The notes under the pieces are model-generated. The model did not search any database. It was given only the letters and a program-made list of their open reading frames with translations, and was not told the DNA's origin. Of a stretch of 64,000 bases of DNA, positions 23,430-33,526 are shown piece after piece (the stretch's first letter is position 1; every line of letters begins with the position of its first letter). Both the position numbers and the translations under genes were made by a program. The stretch comes from Gnomoniopsis sp. IMI 355080. Taxonomy: Eukaryota > Ascomycota > Sordariomycetes > Diaporthales > Gnomoniaceae. The stretch is taken from positions 1 to 64,000 of the forward strand of contig JAPEVC010000106.1 of assembly GCA_027946555.1 (NCBI GenBank), given 5' to 3'.

Positions 23430-24449
23430 ATGAAGACCATCGAATTGCTGCTATTTCCTCTGCTTATAGCCACTATATCAGGCCACCCAGTGAAGCGTGC
23501 GGATTTTGGTGGCAACTTCAACAACGGCGACGGCTGCATTGCAGCCAAGGCTCTGGCGGACAGCATTCAAAGCAATATCGACATACAGCGTGGGGAGCAA
23601 GCCAGCCTTGCCAAAGTGAGAGCGATTGTCAGCCAGCCCGTGGTTGACGGCCTCTCTTTCTTGGCGGCGAAACAACAACTTCTAGATTTCGTCAACGCTG
23701 GCATCGCCATACGGTCCAATAACCAGCTCATTGCTCCTACGGGAAACGCAGCTACTGCCGGTCTGGCCATTGTGAGTATTTCATTGAAATGGAATGCTCC
23801 TACCATGCCACGAAAGAATTCATCGGCAGGGTTACAGGTTGCTGATTCTGTTCTTGCCTGTAGGTTCAGAACGCTCAAGCTCAGGAGCTCGCCCTCGCGA
23901 GTTCTCTGGCAGGCACTGCCACCGATTTGGCCATTATTGCTCAACTTGAGCAGGATTTTGCCGGAGGAGTTCAGCAGAACGAGCAAAATGCTATCGACGT
24001 AAGTATATTCACTCTCTTTTCGTTCCCAACATTGTTCTCGGCGTGATTTTGAGCACCGGATATTGTCGTCTCCCATGGCGACATTACGGATTTTGCCTTT
24101 TATGTGCGCATAGGAGTAGACGAGTATAAAGTCAGATTCCTACCAGGACGAGACGGGGCCAACATGCATTCTTTTTTTATAGAAACGACAGAGCCCGACT
24201 ACTACTACATTACCGTCCTCACCCACATCCATACCCACCTTGGTGCCCACACCTGGACCAGGACTAGAGGACTCAAGATACAACAAGATACCTGGCTCGG
24301 ATCAGACAGGGTGGATATTTGGAGCCATGGCCTTATCGTTGCTACTGGTGATTGGACTTATCCTCATCCTACGCAAGAAGCGCCGAGAGAACTTAGAAAA
24401 GGCCGAAAAACATGAGCTCAGGGATTGGGAAGATGCCTACGGCACTTGA
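23430..24449 (+). CDS. Small surface protein with signal peptide and probable C-terminal membrane anchor
   Basis: Exons 23430-23771 and 23864-23998 are clear: a signal peptide (about 18 residues), a dibasic KR, then an Ala/Gln/Asn-rich helical domain seen in fungal cell-wall-associated small proteins (for example the block CIAAKALADSIQSNIDIQ). The third exon is less certain. An acceptor after ttttttatag joins in phase 0 to 24183-24449, adding a Thr/Pro/Ser-rich stalk, a strong transmembrane helix (WIFGAMALSLLLVIGLILIL), a KKRR stop-transfer signal and a short cytoplasmic tail; total 247 residues. The alternative acceptor at 24113 ends the protein after one residue (160 residues, soluble). I favour the longer form because phase, stalk, helix and basic residues all fit a type I membrane protein. 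Confidence 0.6.
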
Positions 24450-25951
24450 TATAAAAGTGGAACGCGCAAGCTGACACAAAGACGTGGAATTGGCGTCGTA
24501 GGCCGTACAGGGATGTGCCGCCGTCGCCTCGAGCCTTCAGGGGCTTGACGACAACGACAAGAAGACCAACAATGCCGCCAAGGCGATGAGCAACCAAGGC
24601 AAGAATTGAGGCGGATGACGACATTGACGCCGAAAGGTGATGATGGCCACGCCGAGGGTGATGGGTGAGACGAGGATGTGGGCGCGCCGGCGTGATTCCT
24701 TGATTTCGGGGAACCAAGACGCTTTCGCCAGCAATATGTCGACACTCCTGCAGTGTATACGCGGTGGGGTCGAGACGAGCTAGGAGCCGGTCAATGTTGG
24801 GAAAATCTGCCGTAATAATAATAATAGCGTAAAGTAATTAGCTGGGGTGGATGAGGATGTGGTCCAACAATCACAATCAAGACCGCGTGTGCTTCCAAGG
24901 TTGGGACCCAGCTAGCGATTACATAGTACCTATATGTTATGCGCTGTTTTATACGATGCGGAAAATCCATCTGGTTTACGTGCGTCTGGGCTGAATCTAT
25001 TCCTTGATATCGTACCTGAGAGGAATTTCCCAAGTGAGAGAAAGTAGCTACCTTGGTATCTCACTGTGAGAAGAGAGGTGACAATAAGTTGGGAGCTGTG
25101 GGCAGCATTAGGGAAAGCTGTTTTAGGTGTTTCTAGAGATGAGGTAACATGTTAAGGTTCCCACTGTTCCACCGGCAAAGCACTACCACTTACACCGCAT
25201 CGGATGACGTCCTGTGCTCACACTGCGGCAAGAAATAGACAGCGCATAAATGATGGGTCGCTGCTAAGACTTCCATACCCTGTTGAAACCTCACAACTCG
25301 TGCTCTACCGCTTAATTTGCACAGCTGAGTTGGACGGTCAGTTGAGCTACCAGGCTCAATCATGCCTGGCCAACGGCCCGGCTGGTACTAGACTCCAATA
25401 TCTCTGCGTTGTGCTACTCGAGATGAGTATTTCGATAGTCTCCCAACAATGGAACGAGGCCGCGGGCCAAGGGTCTTGAAACAGTCTACTCGTAGGGCAC
25501 AGCAAGAGCTTTCCCTGGACCCGAAACCACACACGTCCGATAAGCAGTGCCTGCGAGCATCACCAAACTGACCGGAAGGCAAACAATTCAATTACAATTT
25601 TTGTCATCGCCAAAAGCAAAGTCTGCCGAGCAATTGATATTGATCGCCACTGGGTTGTTTCTGTTCCGTGGAGTAATGGACCACTGGGACAAAAGTGAAT
25701 TCCGCGCATAGGTAATGTTGCTACGGCAGTGCCGGTGCGCTGGCTATTTGTGCGCCAATCATATTAGTTTCACTCTTGCGCTACTCCAATTTCATTGCTT
25801 CTAACAGATTTTGCAATCTAGAATCCTGAGATCGTTGTCATGAAATGGCAAAGTTTGCCAAGCATCGAGGACATCTTGGGCTTTGCTCATGGGACAAGGC
25901 CGGCGCATACGCGTTGAACCCTAGATTGAGGACTTGTCCTTCAGGCGTGTA
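24450..25951. other. Intergenic stretch with a coding-like relic at its left end
   Basis: 1.5 kb. The left part (24537-24806, minus) contains the broken frame listed separately; the rest shows only short random frames. A (TAA)n-like run is at 24812-24825. Confidence 0.45.
24537..24806 (-). pseudogene. Fragment of a tail-anchored protein with a frameshift (candidate)
   Basis: On the minus strand an acceptor (CGGCAG, branch GCTAAT before it) is followed by a coding-like frame with RLLARLDPTAYTLQECRH, and then, one nucleotide out of frame, by ASWFPEIKESRRRAHILVSP and a C-terminal hydrophobic helix (FLPWLLIALAALLVFLSL) ending at a stop at 24537. The two parts read as one protein only if a single extra base near 24725 is ignored. 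No convincing first exon was found. It is either a pseudogene, a sequencing error or chance; family not recognised. Confidence 0.35.
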
Positions 25952-26487
25952 CTACTCTGAAGTGACAAAACGGTCCAGCTTCTTTTCATCATACACTTCC
26001 CCCTCGACCAGCTTGGTCCAAGTCTGGAGCATTGTTCAGTCATAAGGAAAGAGAGCCTCAATTGCAGAAGAGCCACGACTTACTCCATCCGGGGTCACTT
26101 TGTACAATGTTGGCAAAGCGGGCACGCCAAATTTTCTCCAAGGGTTTTGGGGCTTCCTCCATCTAGATAGAGCCATACAATCAGTTCACTTTCGCCGCAC
26201 CAGGTTGCTTCGGCCCTAGGTAAAGGAGCCAATATGCTCAGCCACCAAGGTCAAGAGGTGTGGCATCAGACCTACGTTTCCCGGTCACCAGCGTATTCAA
26301 TCGTTAAACGATGAGCATCTTGACCTGCAAATTTTTTCTTGAGCAGTGGCTCTGCTGCTATACAGTCACCGCACCAACTTTTGCCGTTGATGACGCTGGC
26401 GTAAAGGACCAAGAATTGCGGGGTTTGAGTGGAGGCTGCTCGCGCGGCTACGCCGTCTGCTACAACTTGAGGATTGATCGAAGACAT
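25952..26487 (-). CDS. TRP14/TXNDC17-like thioredoxin-fold protein
   Basis: Three exons: 26487-26276, 26162-26084 and 26023-25952, with introns of 113 and 60 nt; 120 residues, close to the 123 of human TXNDC17. The ATG at 26487 is the first in frame. The active site is WCGDC (Trp38, Cys39, Cys42) followed by AAEPLL, as in the DUF953/TRP14 family, where WCPDC is usual; here Pro is replaced by Gly. Exon 2 holds the loop VPALPTLYK with the cis-Pro expected of the fold, and exon 3 the last strand and helix (KLVEGEVYDEKKL). It should be a cytosolic disulfide reductase acting with thioredoxin reductase. The match across all three exons makes the model firm. Confidence 0.87.
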
Positions 26488-27055
26488 ATTTGGCAGCAAG
26501 TCTAGTATCGGGGCCGTCTAATAAGAGCCAAAGAACTGGTGTTGTGTTGGAGTATCGGACGTTGTTTGGGGCCTTTTTGGGTGCCAGGACGAAGAACCTG
26601 AGGCTTTTTGCCAAATCAACGAATGAAGTGGAAGAAATTCAGAGAGCCAAGACAGCGCGTCTTCGGGGTTAGGGTCCTACGTGGTTCAATGGCCCCCCCC
26701 CCATCCATTAACAAGTCCTCCAGCTCATTCTTGGCACCTTGAGAGGGTGGACAGGGCTGGAAGCTTTACCGAATCACACATTCATGGCAGTCATCCGACT
26801 TCTTCCATCATAAGAAAACATTGATAGTCTGCATCCAAGCCGAAGCAAGAATTGCTAGTGAGCATGGCCCATTTCCAGATGCTTGGTCGTAGGTGCAGTA
26901 TGATCACTGATCAACACAGGAGGGCCTGCAGAGAAGTGTAGGTATTGTAGATCTATACTTTTCATCTATGCTGTAAGTCCGAGATGCAACTTCGAAGGAC
27001 CGCAGGCCATTCGTGGACTCTTCGAAGGTTTGGCCGTTTGTTTTACCTCCTCGAA

Positions 27056-27065
27056 TACCTAGGTA
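27056..27065. repeat. TACCTAGGTA palindrome, copy 3
   Basis: Exact copy, about 570 bp upstream of the TRP14-like gene start and 1.5 kb upstream of the micro-exon gene. Confidence 0.8.
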
Positions 27066-28478
27066 ATAAATGACATTTGGTCACTAGACCATCTTATAAC
27101 TGGTGCGGTGGTGCCAGAAGTCATTGGTAATGTCTTCTTGTGCATAAGCATGGACACCAATGTTTCTCGTCCACGACGCTGAGCTCCGCAACTTTGCTCA
27201 TTGAGATCGTAGAGGCAACCCACAATCACGCCTCAGCAGAAGGGGTTGCGAGATTGCAGTGTATCATCACCACCGAACCTGAATGCCTGTCCAAGTCTAT
27301 GAAACTTCCGAAATTCGATGGTGCGTCCTTGTTAACGAGCTATGAACATCTGGAGAGACTTACCACAAAAGCGTTGACGGCCTCAAAGCTGGCGAGACGG
27401 TGGAGTTCCCCACAGAACAGTCAGACACGCGTCGGCTAGTCACCAGGGCATTGCGAAATGGTCCTGTTATGACGGTATATTGTCTTTCTGAGCGTGGATA
27501 ACGTTATGAAAGCTTTCCCATGAGGAACATGTTTTCTTCTTATCAGGTTGGAACGTATAGGAGTGGATTTCTAGATTATCACTCTTTGTCCGATAGCATG
27601 ACGTCCAGGTGAGTGCGATTTACTACAGTCAACAGGAGCACACACCACTCACGTGGGATCACTTTTGTCATGAAGCGGTCAAGTCAACAAGCGGCTGCCG
27701 AATTCATATCTCTTCATGCTTATCACCGAAGAGCGGTGGCTCTAACAAATTCCGGAGCACCACACAATACGCCAAGCGTGAGTCTACTTGCGTCGCTGAT
27801 ATGACCTACCGCACTCTACTCTCTTGACAAGCAATTACTGGCTCAAGCTCCCCCATGGATGATTTACCACGTTCTCATTTTCCAATAACCAGCAGATGAG
27901 GCGTTCAGAAAGAGTTGCATCTTGCGTACCTAAGTAGCTACGCGCAACGTCAAGCAAGGAGTCTCTACAGGATACGCTTAAGACGATCCAAGTTTACCTC
28001 AAGTCAGTCAGTTGCCGAGATGAGGGAATGGAATAATTTCATACAAATGCGGTATGATTCTTGTTGAACAATATATGAATATTTGGTACGGAGGACATTA
28101 GTGCTGAGCTCTGTCAGAAGTCGGTCTGCTGTCATGGGTGGGACGATATTACTAGCACACCAGTACAACACCAAAACGATTACTGACTGACGACGCCATG
28201 TTACAATCGTCCCACACATACTAATATGTGCGGATCGATATAGTTGAAAATCTCGTAGACCCATCATGTTGATTGGCTTGCCTTAATCTAATATTTTCCC
28301 TTGATTTGACGGTTCAACGCTACGCACTTGCGTGGACATCGAGGCATTGAATGGAATCATGAGATCTCACGTAAGTTCTGGGGATCATCGATAGCTGTGA
28401 GGTAGTACGTAAGAAATCATTTGAGCTGGATTTGCAGCTACATGCGGCAACGATGGAAGACATGTCGTGGGCTTCGAC

Positions 28479-28486
28479 TATTTAAA
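28479..28486 (+). promoter_or_regulatory. TATA-like box of the micro-exon gene
   Basis: TATTTAAA, 107-114 bp before the ATG at 28593. It is followed by a CA-rich leader of the kind seen in strongly expressed fungal genes. Confidence 0.55.
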
Positions 28487-28592
28487 CCTACAGAAAGCCC
28501 GCGGATGGAAATGATGGCCAGACTGCATTCAAACCACAACTACAAAGAATTACACCGACAGAAACAATAACACTCCCGAAAACTCTCTCAAG

Positions 28593-28943
28593 ATGAAGAT
28601 CACCATTGCTCTCATTACCTTCCTGGCCGGTTTCGCGATGGCCAACCCGGCCGTCGTTGGCAACCTGGAGGCTCGCGATGAGTGCTCGACGTGCGGCTGT
28701 TCGTCTGCCGAATCTTGCACAGTAAGTTATTGCATTTGGAGAGAGTTTTGATGAATATAAAATGAGGATATCATGATGCTGATCAATCTTGCAGTTCGAC
28801 GTAAGTCCAAAATCGAACAACGTAATCATTATGGTGACTGGTGACAACAAGCTAAATCGGGGCATGAATTACAGTGCTGCCAGGTGAGTCACTGTGAGGT
28901 AAACTGAGTATCGTAGTGTTTGCTGGCTAACTCATTCAAGTAA
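28593..28943 (+). CDS. 48-residue cysteine-rich secreted peptide, gene with 6-nt and 9-nt micro-exons
   Basis: Four exons: 28593-28721, 28795-28800 (6 nt), 28875-28883 (9 nt) and 28941-28943 (stop codon only). All junctions are phase 0. Introns of 73, 74 and 57 nt start GTAAGT, GTAAGT and GTGAGT, end GCAG, ACAG and CAAG, and have branch-like CTGAT, CTAAAT and CTAAC. The product has a signal peptide (about 17 residues, ending AMA), a short pro-segment ending LEAR, and a 20-residue tail with six Cys in the pattern C-x2-C-x-C-x5-C-x3-CC (Cys31, 34, 36, 42, 46, 47). Micro-exon 2 encodes Phe-Asp and micro-exon 3 Cys-Cys-Gln, so two of the six Cys depend on the 9-nt exon. It is probably a secreted disulfide-rich peptide or effector candidate; function unknown. 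If intron 3 is retained the peptide ends eight residues later (VSHCEVN then stop). Confidence 0.68.
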
Positions 28944-30504
28944 ATGGCGCTCGGCATTGGGTCTACGAAGATCGCGTTGGAGGTTGTTGTTGTATCAGGT
29001 TCTCTTCCATGATTGTCCACAGGGCTCGGACCGGCCACAAACGGAATCATTCTTTTCGCCATATATATTGCCAAGTAGTGTTACAGTTCTCAACATTTCG
29101 GACTGCGAGAACGAAATTCACTTCATTTATGGCGTGCCGTTTTCTGCTGTCTTCCCGCCACCTCCTTGGGATGGAAATGTCTTCTAATTTCTTGTATCGA
29201 TGTTGCCACTCCCAGCAAGCTCCCGCCCTTCTATCATTGTGCTTCGGAGTCTACAACCACATATTGAAACCAAAAATGGCGAGAACAACTTCTCATCTCA
29301 TGATTACCTACCAGATGGCGAAGATGCCCAAAGACTAATCAAGTGTTATTGAGAAACCAAGTATTTGCCTTCTTACTCTTAAGCCGTAATTCTATATGTT
29401 GATAGAGACACCTATTTTTATCTTGCGAGTTCCGCTAGTAAATGTAATGGTTTTGCAATATTCAGCGACATTACATTCCATTATAATTATGCCGTGTAGT
29501 GTCGCAGAGTGACACGTTACGATGGAAAGCTTGCTCTTGAATCGCGCAGCGACCTTAGATTGACGACTTGGGAAAGAGCAGGATAGTGGGGTACCTCGAG
29601 TTGTCATAGGTATGAGGGCTTGTGTTTGCAGTTTATCAATGCAGATTGGTATAGTTTGCTTCAGGAATAAAGGCATCTCGTAAATGAGACAGTCTGTGTT
29701 CGATTCTTGGCATAATTTGATATGTACGGACGAGATAGCTTCAATACGTATAGCTTAGCATGTGCCATGGCTACCTCACTTTGAGTGTTGCTTCAGGTTG
29801 AAGTTGAAGACTTGTATTTAGCCAGGTCTCTCCTTAGTCTGAAGTGATGTTCTTTGGAATGCTTAGAAACTCAACCTAATAATCAAAGTTGCTTGAAAGC
29901 CAAGATTTCAAAGTTCACAAGCTCGCTATTTCTCTGGGTACCTAGACCACGACAACTTGCGCTGAAGGCGTGGGGGATATGAAAGCGTTGCCATTGGTTC
30001 CCAGCAGACGGAAGTGGTTGAAAATATTTCCTTTTGCTATAAGCAAGGTTCGAATGATTTGAACCTACAGATTGTGGCAATCTTTTCGTTTAGGCCGCGA
30101 TGCATCACGACCTCAAATCTCGCCGAGGTCGCAGCCCAAACGCGACCCAAGGCAGACATCATGCCATGCCAAGGAGGTGCATTTTCTTGAATTCTGATGC
30201 CGACGGCGACCGGATTCCACTGATACTTTCTTGCTCAGTATTGATGCATGGACCCGGGAACCATTCAATGTTCAAAGAGCGATACTCGCGCTGATACACA
30301 CATGCTCCTGGACTGGGCGTTTGGAAATGTCCGCATATTTGGACCGCAAGACTGCCACCAAGACCTGCCAGATCATAATTTCCAGCCATCTGATAATCAG
30401 GCGGCCTATCATGTGGGTCATCAACTTGTATAAGACATAAAGCTTGGAACGCGAGCCGACGCCCCCGGGCCCACTTCGAGCTTATGCTTATTGATATTTA
30501 AACC

Positions 30505-30514
30505 TACCTAGGTA
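30505..30514. repeat. TACCTAGGTA palindrome, copy 4
   Basis: Exact copy, here extended by one pair on each side (CTACCTAGGTAG), about 370 bp upstream of the Dal5-like permease ATG. Confidence 0.8.
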
Positions 30515-30843
30515 GCCAAGGACTCTTGGAGTCTTGAACAGGCTCGAGAGACCGCAAGATTTGGGCCGACTCAACTTTCAACATTGCATGATCCAGTGTC
30601 ACTCCCTAGCGGTTTGCAGTGAGGAGGCGTGTAATTGTCTTATTGGTGAGGTATCAGGGTTCAGGAGTCAGGAAACTCTGACAGATACTACTCGGCCTGG
30701 AATACAGGGAGAAGGGGTTACGGTCGACCTTGAATGGCAAATAACGATAAAAGAACCTGTATCTCTGTCTTCGAAGAATGAATTCATTGTTTGGATGCTC
30801 TTCAACCCAGAACACTGAGTCAAGAAATTATACAATATCGTGG

Positions 30844-30868
30844 AAAGACAGCCTTGCAGGCTGTCTTT
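30844..30868 (+). promoter_or_regulatory. Perfect 11-bp hairpin in the presumed 5' leader of the permease
   Basis: Arms AAAGACAGCCT (30844-30854) and AGGCTGTCTTT (30858-30868) pair perfectly around a 3-nt loop. It ends 19 nt before the ATG at 30888. If transcribed, it would form a stable stem directly ahead of the start codon and could limit ribosome scanning or bind a protein (inference). Confidence 0.6.
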
Positions 30869-30887
30869 TCTACTACTCCCCAGACCC

Positions 30888-32976
30888 ATGATTGATCCCA
30901 ATCCCAAAACCACCGATCCGACCGGTGAAGAGGATCGCAAGTCCCTTGAAATCGTCGAAATATACGAAAATCGCACCAACAGCTCTGACCTCAACAATGT
31001 AGAGAAAGGGCCATCATCGGACCTTCGACCCTCCAAGGGCCCCGCTCACCCCATCATCAGCTTCTGGCGGCGGGATCAAGAGCGTGCCCGGTACGACGAG
31101 GTAGCCACTCAGCCCTCCGTCTTCGACGATCCCGTCACCTCGGCATACTTTGCGCCGCCTGCGACCTACGAGAATATTCGTTGCTTCGATCCGAGTTTCC
31201 GGTGGACCTGGGGCGAGGAGATGGCCGTGGTCAGCAAACTGGACTGGAGAATCACCCTCTGGTCGGTGTTCTTGTTCATCATATACGACATGAACAGGAG
31301 CAATTTGGTTCAAGCTAATTCGGACAATTTCTTGGAGGACCTGAGCATGGACACGAACGATTACAACATGGGGAATACGGTGCTGAGAGTCACAGCCTTC
31401 TGCTCTGAGATTCCGGCGCAGCTTGTTGCTAGGAAAGTGGGAATGTGAGCACAAATTTGGTGATTCTCGGCCAAACACATTACCATGCTAACTAGACACG
31501 CTTCCCTTGCAACCAAAGAGACCGCTATATACCCATACAGATGACCTTGTGGGGTATAGTGTCGATGTCCCAGTTTTGGCTTACGGGCCGGACCACGTTC
31601 CTCATCACACGATTCTTCATCGCCTTCCTATCTTCGGCCGTCATTGCCAATACTATCATGTACTTGTCATACTTCTACACCAGCATCGAGCTGCCCTTCC
31701 GCATGACCATCTTCGCCAGCGGGAATCGAATCAACGATATCCTTTCACCCTTACTGGCAATTGGAATCCTTCGACTGCGAGGCAAAGGCGGCAAAGAAGG
31801 ATGGAGATGGTATGTCCTCAACGGTACCCGCTGTCACTTCACCCATATAGCACTACAGAAGCTCTTGTTCTTTGCTGACCGCGGCCATTCAATTCCTTAT
31901 CACAGGCTCTTCCTCATCGAAGGCCTTTTGACGCTCCTCTTAGCCCTCTGGTCTTTCTATATCATGGCGCCCTCCATCACACAGACCAAAGCCCGTCTTC
32001 GGCCCCGCGGCTGGTTCAACGAGCGCGAGGAGAAGATCCTCGTCAACCGGCTACTGCGTGACGACCCGGCAAAGTCGACCATGCACAATCGCCAGGGCTT
32101 AACGTTCAAGCTCTACTGGCAGGCGATCATGGAGTACGACACATGGCCGCTGTACTCGGTGTCGTTACTTGCGCGGATTCCGGGCCACGTACCCGACGCA
32201 TATTTTACGTTGATCCTGCGCGCGCTCAAGTTCTCAACGACCGATACGAACTTGCTGACAATTCCGCCATATATCGCCTTTCTCTTAACAGTGCGTTGGC
32301 CTTTGACTCTCCCCATCTACGACTCTATTTCGTCTTGGATTGCGGGCCCAGTACTGACAGGCAACGGCTGACTTGCAGGCTTTTGCCTTGACGCTTCTTG
32401 CTGAAAAAACCAACCAGCGGTGCCTTGCCACGTTAGCGGGCCAGTTTTGGCACCTACCAATTCTGATATCCCTTTTGTCTCTCCCATTCGGCGTTCCCAA
32501 CCGCTGGGTAGTGTATGCTCACTATGCCATCTACTTGTCTGGTCCAAGCTTCACGGGCTATATGGCCGCCTGGATCAGTCGCAACAGCAACAATGTGGCG
32601 ACGCGCAGTTGTGGCTCGACAATATTCGCCATGACAATACAGGCATCTCTTTGTAAGTATCAAACATCACAATCTCCTGTTTCCTCACATCCTTCCCTCA
32701 CACTGTTGCAACGCTAACAATTCTCCTCAAGTGATCGGAACAAATATCTATCGCGAAGACGACCGCCCGGCCTACTATCGCGGTAATCGCGTGCTCCTTG
32801 GAATCAATGTGTTCGCCATATCCTTGGTTCTCGCCACCAAGGGGTATTACATGTGGCGCAATAAACAGCGCATGCGGAGGTGGAATGACTTGAGTGATAA
32901 TGAGAAAGCGCGATACCTAGAAGAAAATAAGGACCTCTGTGGACCATCGAGGTGGGACTTCCGGCTGGTGAGTTAG
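30888..32976 (+). CDS. MFS permease of the allantoate permease (Dal5/ACS) family
   Basis: Five exons: 30888-31444, 31519-31809, 31906-32290, 32379-32652 and 32732-32976; introns of 74, 96, 88 and 79 nt; 583 residues. Intron 2 is a multiple of three without stops, so the unspliced frame looks open, but splicing restores the family block GWRW-LFLIEGLLTLL. Other family marks are DRYIPIQMTLWGIVSMSQ, the FYTSIELPFRM helix-loop and, near the end, NIYREDDRPAYYRGN. A long hydrophilic N-terminus of about 115 residues precedes the first helix. The family imports anions such as allantoate, ureidosuccinate, nicotinate, dipeptides or pantothenate across the plasma membrane; the substrate here cannot be told. 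The start is the ATG just after a perfect hairpin. Confidence 0.9.
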
Positions 32977-33526
32977 TCGCAACAGATCATTATCGGTGTT
33001 TCTGGAGGAGAGGATCGCGCTCCTCGGCATGAGATTTTGACATTTGGATCCAAGATGCTGATGCTGTAACGAATGTTGCTTCGGAGCGTATGCTGGCGGT
33101 GCTTTGTGGATCATTATGAACTAGATCAGAAACCATTTGCCGGCATGCTCGGTCAAACCTATCATCTTGTACAATCAATCATGATCTGTGTCCAAAAACC
33201 GCTCCCGATCTACTAAGTTAATCGCCCAGCAGTACCTAGGTGCAAAAAAGCTTTTGCGTTACCTGTTGATTAGCTACCGCCGGGGAGTCAACTTCAATGT
33301 ACTTGTAGAGTATTGAACGAAACAGAACATGACGCAATGTCGATCCAAAACTCAAAAGTTAATTCGCTCGTGCAATCTAGGACGCCCATATAGTCACTAT
33401 TGTATGTTTCCTAGCTTTCCAGTTGTGTTCTTCATGGATGACCGCCCATGGACAGGTCTATTCTTACTTGAGGCCAAGCTAGAGCGACTGGCTCCAAACT
33501 CATGCCGGCTTTCAAATTATAAATTC
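32977..33526. other. Intergenic, convergent 3' regions
   Basis: 550 bp between the stops of the permease and Cnn_1N genes. A near-copy of the palindrome (TACCTAGGT) is at 33233-33241. Nothing else seen. Confidence 0.5.

Larger units (their letters stand above)
26488..28592. other. Intergenic, no gene recognised
   Basis: 2.1 kb. A run of ten C at 26693-26702, one palindrome at 27056-27065 and only short frames without domains. The right end holds the promoter of the micro-exon gene. Confidence 0.5.
28944..30887. other. Intergenic, no gene recognised
   Basis: 1.9 kb. It contains the palindrome at 30505-30514 and the hairpin before the permease start. Frames are short and without domains. Confidence 0.5.

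Noticed and set aside
30030..30070. ggttcgaat-like stretch suggesting a tRNA T-loop
   Set aside because: No acceptor stem, D-loop or anticodon arm could be folded around it.
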